Shown piece by piece: positions 32,449 through 44,500 of a stretch of 64,000 bases of DNA. The stretch's first letter is position 1, and every line of letters starts with the position of its first letter. The stretch lies in the NCBI RefSeq assembly GCF_004834005.1, contig NZ_STFF01000007.1, forward strand, positions 338,735-402,734, in the 5' to 3' direction. Below the pieces are notes generated by a model. That model did not search any database. It was given only the letters and a program-made list of their open reading frames with translations, and was not told where the DNA came from. The position numbers were made by a program, and so were the translations under genes. This DNA is from Niastella caeni (lineage in GTDB: Bacteria; Bacteroidota; Bacteroidia; Chitinophagales; Chitinophagaceae).

Positions 32449-33555
32449 ATGCATAAGAAATGGTTACTGTTTGGGTTACTGCTGCCGGCAATGTTTCAGG
32501 TAACGCATGCCCAGGTAAGTATGACGCTGCAGGTTCCGTCAACAGGCGTTCTGCTCAAAAACCAGTTATGGAATATGGTGCTGGTAAATGCGGAGAACAG
32601 AAATATACTGGTAAAGCTGAACCTGGTATTGCTCGATGTTCAAACCAATCAGCCGGTAATAACTGCTTCATCGGCGCCATTTTCATTGAGTAAAGGCGCT
32701 CGTCAATTGCAGGCGCGCGATGTATCGCCTGTTCAGTATGCCTATAGCATTCCCGCTTCCCGGGTTGATATGGACCCCAATGGGATGTTGCCGGCGGGCC
32801 GGTACCAGGCTTGTTACACCGTAGTGGGCGTTGATAAAGGAAATATAACGCTGGTGGAGAATTGCATTCCTGTAAATGTAGATCCGTTAAGCCCGCCGTT
32901 GCTGAATACACCGGCCGATGCAGAAAGGCTGCTTACGCCTTATCCGCAATTTACCTGGTTGCCGCCAACACCCTTAGGCTTGTTCAACGAGCTCAGCTAT
33001 GCCATGGTTGTAGTGGAAGTATTGCCGGGGCAGGGTAAAGCAGATGCCATTCAGCAAAATATTCCTTTAAACGCTTCCGTATATACGAAAGACCTGTTCT
33101 GGAATTATCCGGCATCATCGAGATCGCTCGATACAGGCAGGTTATATGCCTGGCGGGTGGTGGCCATGAACAGTGGTAAACCCGTTGCCCTGAGCGATAT
33201 CTGGACGTTTAAAGTGTCAGCGGTTAAACCTGGCTACGTGGCGGAGAAAGGAGTGCCGTATGTAGCAGTGAAACGAACGCAGGATGCCGTCATTGCCGCT
33301 GCTGGTAATGTATTGCGCATTACCTATGATAATGCCGCAGCAGATACAACTATTAAATATACCATCACCAGCATAGAGGAGGCCGGTAACCCGGTGGTGC
33401 AGGAGGGTGAACTGGCCGTTAAATACGGTCAAAACCAGTTGCAGGTGCCGTTGAGGAAGAATAACAGGATACGATCAAATAAAGTATACCTGTTCCGGTT
33501 TGCCAGCAGCCGTAATGAGAACTGGAGTGTGAAGTTTACGGTCAACAGGCAATAG
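32449..33555 (+). CDS. Secreted protein of unknown function
   Basis: 368 residues from the ATG at 32449 (MHKKWLLFGLLLPAMFQVTH, a signal peptide); an ATG at 32413 would put 12 residues before it. The mature part looks all-beta, with Ig/Fn3-like strands (PADAERLLTPYPQFTWLPPT, LDTGRLYAWRVVAMNSGKPV). No enzyme motif is seen. It is 48 bases after the paralogue pair and 82 bases before the first giant protein, and such proteins often sit next to large secreted YD/RHS proteins in this group. A carrier or adhesin role is possible but not supported directly. Confidence 0.7.
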   Translation: MHKKWLLFGLLLPAMFQVTHAQVSMTLQVPSTGVLLKNQLWNMVLVNAENRNILVKLNLVLLDVQTNQPVITASSAPFSLSKGARQLQARDVSPVQYAYSIPASRVDMDPNGMLPAGRYQACYTVVGVDKGNITLVENCIPVNVDPLSPPLLNTPADAERLLTPYPQFTWLPPTPLGLFNELSYAMVVVEVLPGQGKADAIQQNIPLNASVYTKDLFWNYPASSRSLDTGRLYAWRVVAMNSGKPVALSDIWTFKVSAVKPGYVAEKGVPYVAVKRTQDAVIAAAGNVLRITYDNAAADTTIKYTITSIEEAGNPVVQEGELAVKYGQNQLQVPLRKNNRIRSNKVYLFRFASSRNENWSVKFTVNRQ

Positions 33556-33559
33556 ACAA

Positions 33560-33579
33560 CCCTTCGACTTCGCTCAGGG
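33560..33579. repeat. Dispersed palindrome-like repeat CCCTTCGACTTCGCTCAGGG
   Basis: CCCT and AGGG flank TCGA-CTTCGCTC. This short element is familiar from intergenic spaces of many Bacteroidota. It lies four bases after the stop at 33555. A related inverted pair (TTCGCTC/GAGCGAA) is at 63573-63600. Confidence 0.6.
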
Positions 33580-33637
33580 CCAATAAGCAAAGCCAACAAT
33601 TAAACAATAGTAGCACCACTTAATATACCCCAGCATT

Positions 33638-36600
33638 ATGTTATTGAGTTTAGCTTTAAGGTATCAGAAACACACCGCCTTGTTCCTGTTGAGCATTTCG
33701 TTTGTTCAGTTGACCATAGCAGAGCGGCTTCCTTATTATCAAGATGGAGGTTTCCCTTCTTACAGGATGAGCCATATAAATAGCGGCAGTAGTAGATGCT
33801 TTAATCTACCTGCTATTTCACTGGAGAATGTTAAGCAGCAGACCTTTCTCCCCTCCACCGGAGGGGTTGGGGGAGGCTTGGACGCTCGACGCCCATTCAT
33901 CGGCGGACCCACGCAGCCGGAGTCGCAATCATTTCAATCGGTGAACAGCAACAACATGGTAGATCTGTTCACCGGTGATTTTTCATACAACATTCCTTTA
34001 ATGGATGTAGGCGGCTACCCGGTAAATATTGCTTACAACAGCAGCGTTACTATGGATGAAGAAGCGAGCTGGGTGGGGCTTGGCTGGAATATCAACCCGG
34101 GTTCCATTACCCGCAACATGCGCGGGGTGCCCGATGATTTTAACGGCGGAACAGATACCATGCGCAAAGTATCGCATGTAAAAGACAACGTAACCGGTGG
34201 CGTATCGCTGGGCGCCAGTATTGGTGAGGTATTCGGGCTTCCGCTGAATGTAAGCAAATCGTATGGCATTTTTAATAATACATATAATGGATGGGGGCTT
34301 GAAACATCCCTGAACGCATCTATTAACGGCGGATCAAAATCGTATGGGTACATGTCTGCCGGTTTGTCTTTAACCAATAACTCGCAAAATGGGTTCACCG
34401 TTAGTCCAGGTTTATCTTACAACACCAAAAAACAATCTGCAGAAGATCATGGCACCGGCGTGGGGTTCCAGGTCTCCTCACCTTACAATTCCAGGTCCGG
34501 TTTAAAATCTATACAACTTGGATTGAACGTCAATGCCAAAAACAAGAATGGTTCGGCAAGCGCAAGCGATTTCGCCGGGCTCACATTTGCCTGGCCTACT
34601 TACAGTCCTTCTATTACCATGCCCATGACCAACTATAATTTTTCCTTTACCGCGAAGTATGGATTTGAGATCAACGGGTATCACCCTACTTTTTTTATCA
34701 GCGGGTACGGGGGCAAGGAATACATTGCAGCGGCTGACACCTCATTAGCCATACCGGTGTATGGCTATATGAACTACCAGAACATGGGCGGCAACTGGGC
34801 GGCCATCACAGATTTCAACCGCGAGAAAGAGATCCCTTATCGCGAAAAACCGGCTATTCCGCATATTGCAGTGCCTGCTTACACCTATGATGTGTTTTCT
34901 GTTTCGGGTGAAGGTACCAGTGGAAGTTTCAGGGCATATCGCGGCGATATTGGTTTTATTGCCGACCATATAGTGAAAAGTAAAACCATTACCGGGTCAG
35001 CCAGCATCGACCTGGGCGCCGGCAACCTGGTACATGGCGGAACCGACCTGAATGCAAACTATTCCGTGTCGCAGGCAGGTCCCTGGCTTCCTGATAATGC
35101 ATTGGCTAAAACCATTGCATTCCGCAATAACAAGGAACTGTACGAAGCCGTTTATTTTCGTAACCCCGGTGAAAAAGCCATTAACACCACGGCATTTTAT
35201 GATGCCATTGGCGGTGATGATGTGGTTACGCCTGAATTGTATCAATCGAATAACAGTAGTTCAACCATACTCGCAACGAATACCCTTGCCCGTTTCAATG
35301 GAAAAAAGAGAGTGGGCGCCATTACCCTCAAAACTGATTCTGCTATCCGAACCACCCGCGATAAACGTTCGCAGGTGATAACATACCTCTCGGCTGCGGA
35401 AGCTGCTGTTGCCGGGCTTGACAAATACATTTACCGGTACGATATTAATAAGTTCGGCTCCCGTCATTGTGAAGACAATAGTACCGAAGATGCTGTAGGT
35501 GAAAAGAACGGGTTGATGGGCTATTATTACCGAAACACATCGCTTAACGGCCCATTTATTACCCGGCTTGACACGAATATCTATTTCAACTGGGACAAGG
35601 ACTACCCGTTGTGGAATAGAAGAGGCGGTGTCAATACTCTGATCGATCAAACCTATCCCAGAGATAATCTCTCGGTTCGCTGGGTAGGGCGATTAAAAGC
35701 CCCGGCCACCGGCGCTTATACATTTGGTATTTATTGGGATGATGCGGTGCGCTTTTGGATCAATGATTCACTGGTAATTGACCGGTGGAAGCGGCCCCAG
35801 GGCGATGGGTGGGACACCTGCCGGGTGAACCTGTTAAAAGACAAGTTATACAATATCAGGCTCGAATACTTTGAGCTCGGCGGCAAGGCCTATGTACAAC
35901 TGGCATGGCGAACACCCGACATGCCCGGTGCCCCTTTGTCGAGGCATAATAAAGTGGCAGTGCCTTCCAAATACCTGTATCTGCCTAAGTTTCATGACAC
36001 TACAGCCGTTGACCCCATTCTTACGCGGGAAGACCGGGTGAACAATTTTCGCAAAGCCAGTCATATGTCTGAAGTACGGGTCTTAAATGCAGACGGGATG
36101 CGATACGTGTATGGAATACCGGTATATAACCTGCTGCAGAAGGAAGTAAGTTTTTCTGTGAATAAGGGTAATGAAAATACCGACCTTGGATTGACTAAAT
36201 ATACTGATGGAGAGAACAGCACCGGCAATAATAGCGGTAAAACCGGTTATTACAGCCGGGAAGAAATTCCTGCTTATGCCCATACTTTTTTACTCACGGG
36301 TATATTAACGCCCGATTATGTAGATGTAACCGGTAACGGCATAAGTGACGATGACCTGGGCGACGGGGTGAAGTTCAATTATTCAAAAGCATGTGGTATT
36401 GCAAATCCGTTTGAATGGCGCGCGCCTTATATAACAGACAGCGCCAATTACAACGAGGGATTAAAAACCTATGACCGCGACGATAAGGCACATTATATCT
36501 ATGGAAAAAAGGAATTATGGTACCTGCATTCTATTGAATCAAAGACCATGATCGCCAACTTTACCCTGCAGCGCCGGGAAGACCTGCTTGAAATAGATGA

Positions 36601-39600
36601 AAGCGGAAAAAAGAAAAACAATGGAAAAGCCTATTGCCTGAAGCAGATTGACCTGTATTCAAAAGCCGATTTTCTGCAGCATGGCCAAAACGCTACACCC
36701 ATTAAAACGGTGCATTTTGAATACAGTTATGAGTTATGCCCCGGTGTAAACAGGCCGGTGAATGAATTGGGGAAACTAACCCTGAAGCGCATCTGGTTTA
36801 CTTACAATGGAAACGAAAAAGGGAAACTGAATCCATACGTATTTCACTATCATAAAAATAATCCAGGTTATCGCACCAATGCTACCGACAAATGGGGCAC
36901 TTATAAAGATCCGGCGCAAAATCCGGGTTCTGCGTCCGGCAATCTCCATACCAATGCCGATTATCCATATGCACTGCAAGACAGTACCCTGGCAGCCAAT
37001 AATGCGGGCGCCTGGAAGCTGGATTCGATAAAACTGCCTTCAGGCGCACGGATAAAAGTAAAATACGAGAGTGACGATTACGCCTATGTGCAAAACCGCC
37101 GCGCTACACAAATGCTTGAGCTGGCCGGTTTTGGCCAGAATGGAAACGGTACTTATTCCGATAAATTATACCGTACTGCAGGCGACCAGGTATACGCATA
37201 TGTAAAAATTCCATTCGCGGTAAGCTCGCGACAGGAATTGTATGCCCGCTACCTGGAGGACCTGACCAAAATATATTTCAAAATATTTGTGCATATGCCT
37301 TCGAACGATGGGTTTGGCAGTGGCGCGGAATATGTACCCGCTTATGCCGAACCTGATTTCGGGGCTTCACAATGGTACGGTACAACCAGCGACCCGAATA
37401 TTATCTGGATAAAATTAGCCGGGGTCAATAAATCGGGCGATGGCGGTGGATCGTATAGCCCACTGGCCCAAACGGCTATTCATTACCTGCGCCTGAACCT
37501 GCCTTCCAAGGCCTATCCCGGTTCTGAGCTGGAAGGTGGGATCGATTTTAAAGACCTTATTCGCATTATGGCATCGAGCGTAGGCAACGTAGTGAACATG
37601 TTGTATGGTTTCAGTAATACTACCAGGGCATTGGGCTGGGCATGTAAAACAGATCCCCATCGTTCTTACGTGCGGTTGAATTGTGCTACCCTCAAAAAAT
37701 ATGGTGGCGGGCTGCGGGTGAAAAGCATTCTTATTTATGATCACTGGAATGCCATGACGAAGAAAAAGGAAACCGTATATGGCCAGCATTATGATTATAC
37801 CACTACCAGTACTGTAAATGGAAAAGTAACCCGCATCAGTAGTGGCGTGGCGTCCTGGGAGCCGGCCATTGGCGGGGATGAAAATCCTTTTCATTTGCCT
37901 ATTGAATACCTTGACCAGGTTTCGGTAATGGCCCCGGCTGCCATGCAGTATACCGAAGAACCGCTGGGTGAAGCTTTTTACCCCGCTGCATCCGTAGGAT
38001 ATAGCAAGGTTAGGATGAGGACCGTGCATGCTGCCAAAACCCGTTCTGCTAACGGCTATACAGAATCGACGTTCTATACCAGTTATGATTTTCCCACCAG
38101 TTGGGACTGGTCTATGATCGATGGCAATACCAAAAAACGCTTTAAACCATTGTTGGGTAATTTACTTCGGGTGAATGCCCGCAGTTTTTTGGCCTTGTCG
38201 CAGGGATTTAAAGTGGAGTTGAACGACATGAATGGGAAAATGCGTACCCAGGCCAGCTATTCCGAAACAGACCCTGTTCATCCGATCTCGTATACAGAGA
38301 ACTTTTACCGGGTAGATAATCAGTCGGCCACCTTCAAACACCTGAATAACGAGGTCGCAGCCATCGATCCGTATGGCAATATTGATCCTGCTGCTACCAT
38401 TGGCAAAGATGTAGAGTTGATGGCCGATATGCGCGACCATACATCTACCTCCATAGGCGGTAACCTGAACCTGAATGTAGACCTGTTTGCTGCCGGCGTA
38501 TGGCCACTTGCCATTCCTACCGCGTTGTCGATGTACCAGCAGGAAAAGAACCAGTTCCGTTCTGCTGCTATCACTAAAATCATCCACCGGTATGGCATAC
38601 TTGATAGTGTGGTGCATTTTGAAAAAGGAAGTCTGATCTCTAGCAAAAATGTGCTTTATGATGCGGAAACGGGAAATCCCTTACTGGTAAGAACGCAAAA
38701 TGAATTCAACGATCCGGTTTACCAGTTTACCTATCCTGCTCATTGGGTATATAAAGGAACAGGCCCCGCGTACCGGAATATTGGCGTGCTGCTTAAAAAT
38801 GTGACTGTAAAGAACGGTAAGATCGTAAGTGCGCTTCCGCAGCCCGATTCGGCGTACCTGACGGCGGGCGATGAATTGCTGGTATACAGCAAACAAACGA
38901 TCAGCTCTCCAAACTGCAATACCAGCACGTATGCAACTTTTCCCGATGCGTACAGGCTATGGGTGATCGATACGAATGTATTAAATGGCGGACCACAACA
39001 GTTATATTTGATTGATCAGCATGGCGTGCCTTTTTCCGGCAATGATATAACGTTAAAAGTCGTTCGCTCGGGTCATCGCAATTTGAACGGTGCTGCAGGT
39101 TCCATAACCTCGTTGCGTAATCCCATGGTAGCCGATGCACAGAAACAGTACCACCTGGTGTTTGATACGGCTACACGGGTAGTGAGCGCCGCCGCCGCTG
39201 AAATGCAGCAATACTGGAAAGTAGCTGACAGGCGGAAATCAGATGTTCTGAAAGATTGCATCAATACACCTCTCGACAGTGCACGGTTCAAGGCCGAGGC
39301 CTGTTCGTGCCTGAAGCCTTTCTTCCAGTACCTGATAGCTTCGAATAATCTGTTCATAAAAAAGTGGAGGTTTAAATCAGTTCGCTCACTTGTAAATGAG
39401 GCCAATGCTGCGGGTTATACTATTAACCTGTCCAATTGCCCGGTTTTACAGGCCAATGCCAATGAACGGTTCTATGCGCTTACAGATAATGCAACCTTTA
39501 ATATTTACAAGGCTAAAATTGGCGATGTTACCATCAACCTGAACAGCAGAACGGGGCTGCCCGTATCTTTCTATTCGTTAACAGGCAGCGCGTGTACGCC

Positions 39601-41512
39601 CGAAGGAGTGGTGTACAAAGATCCATCGGCCGTTGCGCCTTCGCCCGCTACGGTTACCATACGCATTGTACCTGATTTTTCTGCCAGCCTTATTTCCAAT
39701 AATGGCCAGTGTCCCTCTTTTCGCGACTCTCTGACAACCGTTGATTCAACTTCCGATCGCCTGATAATAGAAAATAACCTGAATGTAGGCGGATATGATC
39801 GCAATGCGATATCCATCCTGCGATTTAAGGGAGTACAACAAATTCCATTGGGCGCCACCATTACATCGGCTAAACTGGTGTTACAGGCCGATCAGCGCGG
39901 GCATCATTTACCCATGTGGCCCCATGCCAATTCGGTTCACCCGGTAGATTCTGTAAGTGTGGCGATGCTAACGCCCGGCTGGTTCCCTTTTGTGCCGCTG
40001 GATACATTACGCAATGCAGGACTTGCAAGCGACTGGCATCAGGAAGTGAGCAAAGCAACTCCTTTTCAGAACGATACCATTGATGTAACAGATTACCTGA
40101 ATGGCTACCGGGAAGGAACATATGCTTCCAATACATTTATATTGACCCAGGGGTCGCAGGACCTGCATGGCGCCGATGCCATCGATGATGAGAAATGGGC
40201 GAATTACCTTCAGGGCGGATATGGAAATTATTATTCAACCTACTATTCCCAACGGTATCCGGACGCTGCCAAATGGCCGGCCATGAACATCACGTATGTT
40301 ATGCCGGCCGGATATGCAGATACGATGGGCGCTATACTACAATATGACGGTACCATACATTGTACCGACATTGTTTCTCGTTTTTGTTACAGCGCAGTGA
40401 CCGATACTACTGTAAACCCTTATCAATATGGCATACTCGGCAACTTCAGGCCGCTGCGCAGCTATGTATATTATGCACAGCGTAGCGAATCAGATCCTGC
40501 CGGCCCGATAGATCTCCGTAGCAATGGTGCAATAAAAGAATTTGCGCCATTCTGGACGTTACAGGGTAACCGGTGGATGCCTTCCTACGATACCACCCGC
40601 TGGGTATGGAACAGCCAGTCTACCTTGTTTAACCCAAAAGGGTTCGAGCTTGAAAATAAAGATCCGCTTGGCCGGTACAATGCCGGTGTGTACGGGTATG
40701 GTTCAACGTTGCCTACGGCGGTATTGCAGAACAGTCATTTTCAGGAAGGCGCTTATGAGGGATTTGAAGATTATAGCTATGAAGGCAATACCTGCGATAC
40801 CGGTTGTTCAGTGAGCAGGTCCTTCGATTTCTCAGCATACAAGGCCAGTTTTAGCACTAAGCAGGCGCATACAGGTTTGTATAGTATAAAAGTAAACCAG
40901 GGCAGCACCATTAGCATAACGGCTAACATACAGCCGGCTGCCGATGCAGCCAATGCATGGTTAACCGCAGCTGCTCTCCCCGATGCATGCGCAGGTTCAA
41001 AACTAAAAGGTATGCTGGCGTCGCCTGGTATCATTCTGCCTTCTTTTGCGCCATTGGCCGGCCAAAGAATGATCATAGGCGCATGGGTAAAAGAAGATGG
41101 CGACTGTCTTTGCAAAAGCTATACGCGCAACCATATCATAGTAGGTTTTGAACAGGGTGGAAGCAGTACCACATTGGCGTTGACCGCATCAGGCAACCTG
41201 GTTGAAGGATGGCAACGTTATGACGCGGTGGTAGACATACCGGCTAACGCAACGCAAATGACCCTTACCCTGCAGGCATCCGATATGGCCACTACTTACT
41301 TCGACGACATCCGCATTCATCCGTATAATGCACAGATGAGATCATATGTATACAATGCGGTAAACCTGCGGCAGATGGCGGAGCTGGATGAGAATAACTA
41401 TGCCACTTTTTATGAATACGATGATGATGGCACGTTGATAAGGCTGAAGAAAGAAACAGATAGAGGTATACAAACCATAAAAGAAACGAGAAGTGCTTTA
41501 TTGAAAGAATGA
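33638..41512 (+). CDS. Giant secreted SpvB/YD-type protein with PA14 domain
   Basis: 2624 residues. An N-terminal hydrophobic segment (about 13-30) may be a signal or anchor. At about residue 95 begins the entry typical of SpvB/RHS-like Bacteroidota proteins (NNMVDLFTGDFSYNIPL, YNSSVTMDEEASWVGLGWNI). A PA14 carbohydrate-binding domain occupies about residues 625-765 (LMGYYYRNTSLNGPFI to YVQLAWRTPD). A DNRLRE-like region is near 2040-2200 and a beta-sandwich near 2400-2580. It ends in a single YD-like repeat (YATFYEYDDDGTLIRL) and has no RHS core or toxin tail. The next giant gene, 58 bases downstream, supplies those. An in-frame palindromic repeat lies near residue 72. Confidence 0.8.
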   Translation: MLLSLALRYQKHTALFLLSISFVQLTIAERLPYYQDGGFPSYRMSHINSGSSRCFNLPAISLENVKQQTFLPSTGGVGGGLDARRPFIGGPTQPESQSFQSVNSNNMVDLFTGDFSYNIPLMDVGGYPVNIAYNSSVTMDEEASWVGLGWNINPGSITRNMRGVPDDFNGGTDTMRKVSHVKDNVTGGVSLGASIGEVFGLPLNVSKSYGIFNNTYNGWGLETSLNASINGGSKSYGYMSAGLSLTNNSQNGFTVSPGLSYNTKKQSAEDHGTGVGFQVSSPYNSRSGLKSIQLGLNVNAKNKNGSASASDFAGLTFAWPTYSPSITMPMTNYNFSFTAKYGFEINGYHPTFFISGYGGKEYIAAADTSLAIPVYGYMNYQNMGGNWAAITDFNREKEIPYREKPAIPHIAVPAYTYDVFSVSGEGTSGSFRAYRGDIGFIADHIVKSKTITGSASIDLGAGNLVHGGTDLNANYSVSQAGPWLPDNALAKTIAFRNNKELYEAVYFRNPGEKAINTTAFYDAIGGDDVVTPELYQSNNSSSTILATNTLARFNGKKRVGAITLKTDSAIRTTRDKRSQVITYLSAAEAAVAGLDKYIYRYDINKFGSRHCEDNSTEDAVGEKNGLMGYYYRNTSLNGPFITRLDTNIYFNWDKDYPLWNRRGGVNTLIDQTYPRDNLSVRWVGRLKAPATGAYTFGIYWDDAVRFWINDSLVIDRWKRPQGDGWDTCRVNLLKDKLYNIRLEYFELGGKAYVQLAWRTPDMPGAPLSRHNKVAVPSKYLYLPKFHDTTAVDPILTREDRVNNFRKASHMSEVRVLNADGMRYVYGIPVYNLLQKEVSFSVNKGNENTDLGLTKYTDGENSTGNNSGKTGYYSREEIPAYAHTFLLTGILTPDYVDVTGNGISDDDLGDGVKFNYSKACGIANPFEWRAPYITDSANYNEGLKTYDRDDKAHYIYGKKELWYLHSIESKTMIANFTLQRREDLLEIDESGKKKNNGKAYCLKQIDLYSKADFLQHGQNATPIKTVHFEYSYELCPGVNRPVNELGKLTLKRIWFTYNGNEKGKLNPYVFHYHKNNPGYRTNATDKWGTYKDPAQNPGSASGNLHTNADYPYALQDSTLAANNAGAWKLDSIKLPSGARIKVKYESDDYAYVQNRRATQMLELAGFGQNGNGTYSDKLYRTAGDQVYAYVKIPFAVSSRQELYARYLEDLTKIYFKIFVHMPSNDGFGSGAEYVPAYAEPDFGASQWYGTTSDPNIIWIKLAGVNKSGDGGGSYSPLAQTAIHYLRLNLPSKAYPGSELEGGIDFKDLIRIMASSVGNVVNMLYGFSNTTRALGWACKTDPHRSYVRLNCATLKKYGGGLRVKSILIYDHWNAMTKKKETVYGQHYDYTTTSTVNGKVTRISSGVASWEPAIGGDENPFHLPIEYLDQVSVMAPAAMQYTEEPLGEAFYPAASVGYSKVRMRTVHAAKTRSANGYTESTFYTSYDFPTSWDWSMIDGNTKKRFKPLLGNLLRVNARSFLALSQGFKVELNDMNGKMRTQASYSETDPVHPISYTENFYRVDNQSATFKHLNNEVAAIDPYGNIDPAATIGKDVELMADMRDHTSTSIGGNLNLNVDLFAAGVWPLAIPTALSMYQQEKNQFRSAAITKIIHRYGILDSVVHFEKGSLISSKNVLYDAETGNPLLVRTQNEFNDPVYQFTYPAHWVYKGTGPAYRNIGVLLKNVTVKNGKIVSALPQPDSAYLTAGDELLVYSKQTISSPNCNTSTYATFPDAYRLWVIDTNVLNGGPQQLYLIDQHGVPFSGNDITLKVVRSGHRNLNGAAGSITSLRNPMVADAQKQYHLVFDTATRVVSAAAAEMQQYWKVADRRKSDVLKDCINTPLDSARFKAEACSCLKPFFQYLIASNNLFIKKWRFKSVRSLVNEANAAGYTINLSNCPVLQANANERFYALTDNATFNIYKAKIGDVTINLNSRTGLPVSFYSLTGSACTPEGVVYKDPSAVAPSPATVTIRIVPDFSASLISNNGQCPSFRDSLTTVDSTSDRLIIENNLNVGGYDRNAISILRFKGVQQIPLGATITSAKLVLQADQRGHHLPMWPHANSVHPVDSVSVAMLTPGWFPFVPLDTLRNAGLASDWHQEVSKATPFQNDTIDVTDYLNGYREGTYASNTFILTQGSQDLHGADAIDDEKWANYLQGGYGNYYSTYYSQRYPDAAKWPAMNITYVMPAGYADTMGAILQYDGTIHCTDIVSRFCYSAVTDTTVNPYQYGILGNFRPLRSYVYYAQRSESDPAGPIDLRSNGAIKEFAPFWTLQGNRWMPSYDTTRWVWNSQSTLFNPKGFELENKDPLGRYNAGVYGYGSTLPTAVLQNSHFQEGAYEGFEDYSYEGNTCDTGCSVSRSFDFSAYKASFSTKQAHTGLYSIKVNQGSTISITANIQPAADAANAWLTAAALPDACAGSKLKGMLASPGIILPSFAPLAGQRMIIGAWVKEDGDCLCKSYTRNHIIVGFEQGGSSTTLALTASGNLVEGWQRYDAVVDIPANATQMTLTLQASDMATTYFDDIRIHPYNAQMRSYVYNAVNLRQMAELDENNYATFYEYDDDGTLIRLKKETDRGIQTIKETRSALLKE
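33846..33881. repeat. Palindromic repeat inserted in frame in the giant secreted protein
   Basis: CCCCTCC-ACC-GGAGGGG (33850-33866) is a perfect stem, flanked by CT on one side and a further GGGGGAGG (33869-33876) on the other. This form, with a gttgggggaggc tail, is a well-known dispersed element in Bacteroidota. It is translated as about LPSTGGVGGGL with no stop. Confidence 0.7.
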
Positions 41513-41570
41513 TTACCGGATCTTTTTTGGCTTCCCTGAATTTGTAAATTTTAAAGAACCTCAAACTCAC

Positions 41571-44500
41571 ATGCAAACCCATTCCTTATACCGCATAGTA
41601 TTACTGTTAGGCCTTATTTGTACAACGCCATTTGTGCATGCAGGCGACGGCGGCGGAGTTGTAGCCAGCGCCATACTGGATGGCAGTAAACAACAGGTGC
41701 GAACCGATTCTTCGCGAACCATACAGGATTCCGCGTTCTTTAATGCATCGGCCAATGGAGTAGATACCGGTTATTCGGTGCAGAATGTAATTACGCTTAA
41801 AATAAATGAAGCATCACCGTTATACCTGCGTACCCCCTTTACTGCCACGGTGCAGTTGCGGATCATTTACAGCAATGGGTCGGCAATAGATTCAATAAGC
41901 AGAGACTTTACCATCAATTACGATTCGGCCCGCAGCTACCATGCACGCAACAGTTTTGTATTTCATGGGGGGCGCCGGGTTACAGTGAGGATATTATCGG
42001 TAAATACACACGGCGCTACGTGGGATGTGGCATCTGTGTTGATGGTCGAAAACCAGTTAATGGCTAAGCCAAAATATGTTTTCTCCTGTACCAATACGGT
42101 TACCAATATTACTGTATTACCGTCATCGGATGCCAAAGCCGATGAATTGCAGGTGCAGTGGACGGCCATCCGCGGTGCTGACCAGTATGATGTTGAGTGG
42201 ACCTATATCGATTCTTCCGCCCTCGCTAACAATAAATATGGCAATCCGTTGGATCCTGCACTGATCTTTCTTCATAATGCCACCCGTATCAGCACAACCG
42301 CCAATGCCTACAGCATTCCTGTTATTTATGACAACTCCGGCACCCTGTTCATCAGGGTACGGCCGGTGCAGATAGGCCGGGCCCATTCGGTAGTAGCAGC
42401 CATCTGGAGCTCGGATGCCTCCCCATCGGTAATGGGCCAATACCAGTTTACCGGTCATGAACGACTGCTGAACTGGCAATCGAACATCAGTTTTGCTGAA
42501 GAAGGAAAAAGAAAAGTAGTAGTGCAATATTTCGATGGCAGTTTGCGCAACCGCCAAACGGTTACCAAAGACAATACCACCAATAACACCATTGTTGCAG
42601 AAACTTTTTACGATTACCAGGGAAGGCCGGCCATACAGGTAATACCATCCCCATCATTGAAAAATGTAATTCAGTATAAAGCCGGGTTTAATGTAAGTAT
42701 CAATCACGCCGAATACAGCCAAAGCGATTTTGACTCCTTATACAGTCCCGATGTATTTTGTACAACCCATGCAGAAGCAATGAGTGCCGATTCGGGCGCC
42801 AGCCTGTATTATTCCCGCAATAACCCAAATAAAACAAAAGGGCTGAACCAGTTTATTCCCGATGCAAAAAATTATCCTTTTACCGAAACGGAGTATACGC
42901 AGGATAACACCGGCCGCATCAGCCGCCAGGGTGGGGTAGGGCCCGACCATCAACTCGGCAGCGGACATGAAACAAAATATTTTTATGGCACCCCCGACCA
43001 GAATGAACTGGATGCCTTGTTCGGTACGGATGCAGGCGACAAATCGCACTACTTCAAAAATATGGTACGTGATGACAACGGACAGTATAGTGTGAGCTAT
43101 GTAGATATGCATGGGCGTACCATTGCTACTGCGCTGGCTGGTAATTCACCTGGCAGCTTGGCCTCCCTGGCATCGAATGTGCCCGCCATGATAACGGAGA
43201 ACCTGGCAGATGCCGGCTCGCGCTTTTTGCAGGACTGGAGTATGATCAACCAGAAATCGCTGGTGGTGCCGGTTGCCGATACATACCGGTTCAATTACCG
43301 CCTTGACCCGAAATCGCTGACCGAAGCCAACTGCCGGCAGCAAAATATCTGCTATACCTGTTTGTACGATCTGCAAATAACCATTACCGATAATTGTAAT
43401 AACCGCCTGTTACCGGGTGGTAAAGCCTTTGATACGGTATTGCATAATTTTTCATTTGGCAATCTTCCGGGCTCGTGTTCGCCGGCCTCTATGAACCTGA
43501 GCTTCTCCCTATACCTGCCAGAAGGCAGCTACCAGGTAACCAAATCGCTCACGGTGAACCGCCGTGCTTTTGTGTATTATCGCGATAGCGTGTACCTGCC
43601 CAATAATACCTGCATCTCTATGCAGCAGTTTATTACCGAACAACGCTCCATTATTGCAGCGGCCAGTACACAGTGCGCTCCTGACTGCCGTTCGTGCCGC
43701 GACAGTGTAGGTACCTATGAGCAATTCAAAAATAAGTTCATTACAAGAACCGGGATCGCTGCCGCTGATACCGCGGCCTTCAGTGCTGAAATAGCAACAG
43801 CTTATAAAAATGCGTTGGCATCGTGCAATGATCTCTGTGGCGACAGCAGCGCTGTTGACAATGATATCCGCAGCGCCATGCTACAGGATATGACCCCGCC
43901 CTATGGTCAGTATGCCGATACCGCCAAAGGGGTATACGAAGACCTGTACTCTATTTTTTATATTGACCCCAAAGACACACTGAACTTTGTTCCTGTTTAC
44001 AGGTATGATGGACTGCAATATGCAGATGTGAATGGGCGTCCTGATTACGTATACAATCTCGAATCTGATCTGATGGTGGAGCCTGGTTCCCTTAGTATGA
44101 GTCAGTTTGTACAAAACTTCCGCAGTTCATGGGCCGAAGCCTTGTTGCCTTATCATCCGGAGTATTGCAAACTCCAGGCGTTGGAAGCGCAAAAGGCAGG
44201 TAATATCTGGGACCGGCAAATGGAAGCCATCGATAATTTCCGGGATGCCCGCGAGTTGGGTTATCTGAACCCTACGGGTAATGCGGCTTATCCTTATCCC
44301 ATTGTTCCCGCCAATATAGATCCCTTATCGCTTCAGTCGGCCTCGTTGAAAAACAAGCTGCAGGCGAAACTGGCAGAATACCTTGCGGCAGCAGGCGGCA
44401 ATCCCAAATTAAGTTTATGGGCCATGGCCTGTGTGTTGACCAAATGTGATTCAGGAAATGTTACCTGTGTAAAATTCTTTGGAAATACCCCGGCGAATGT

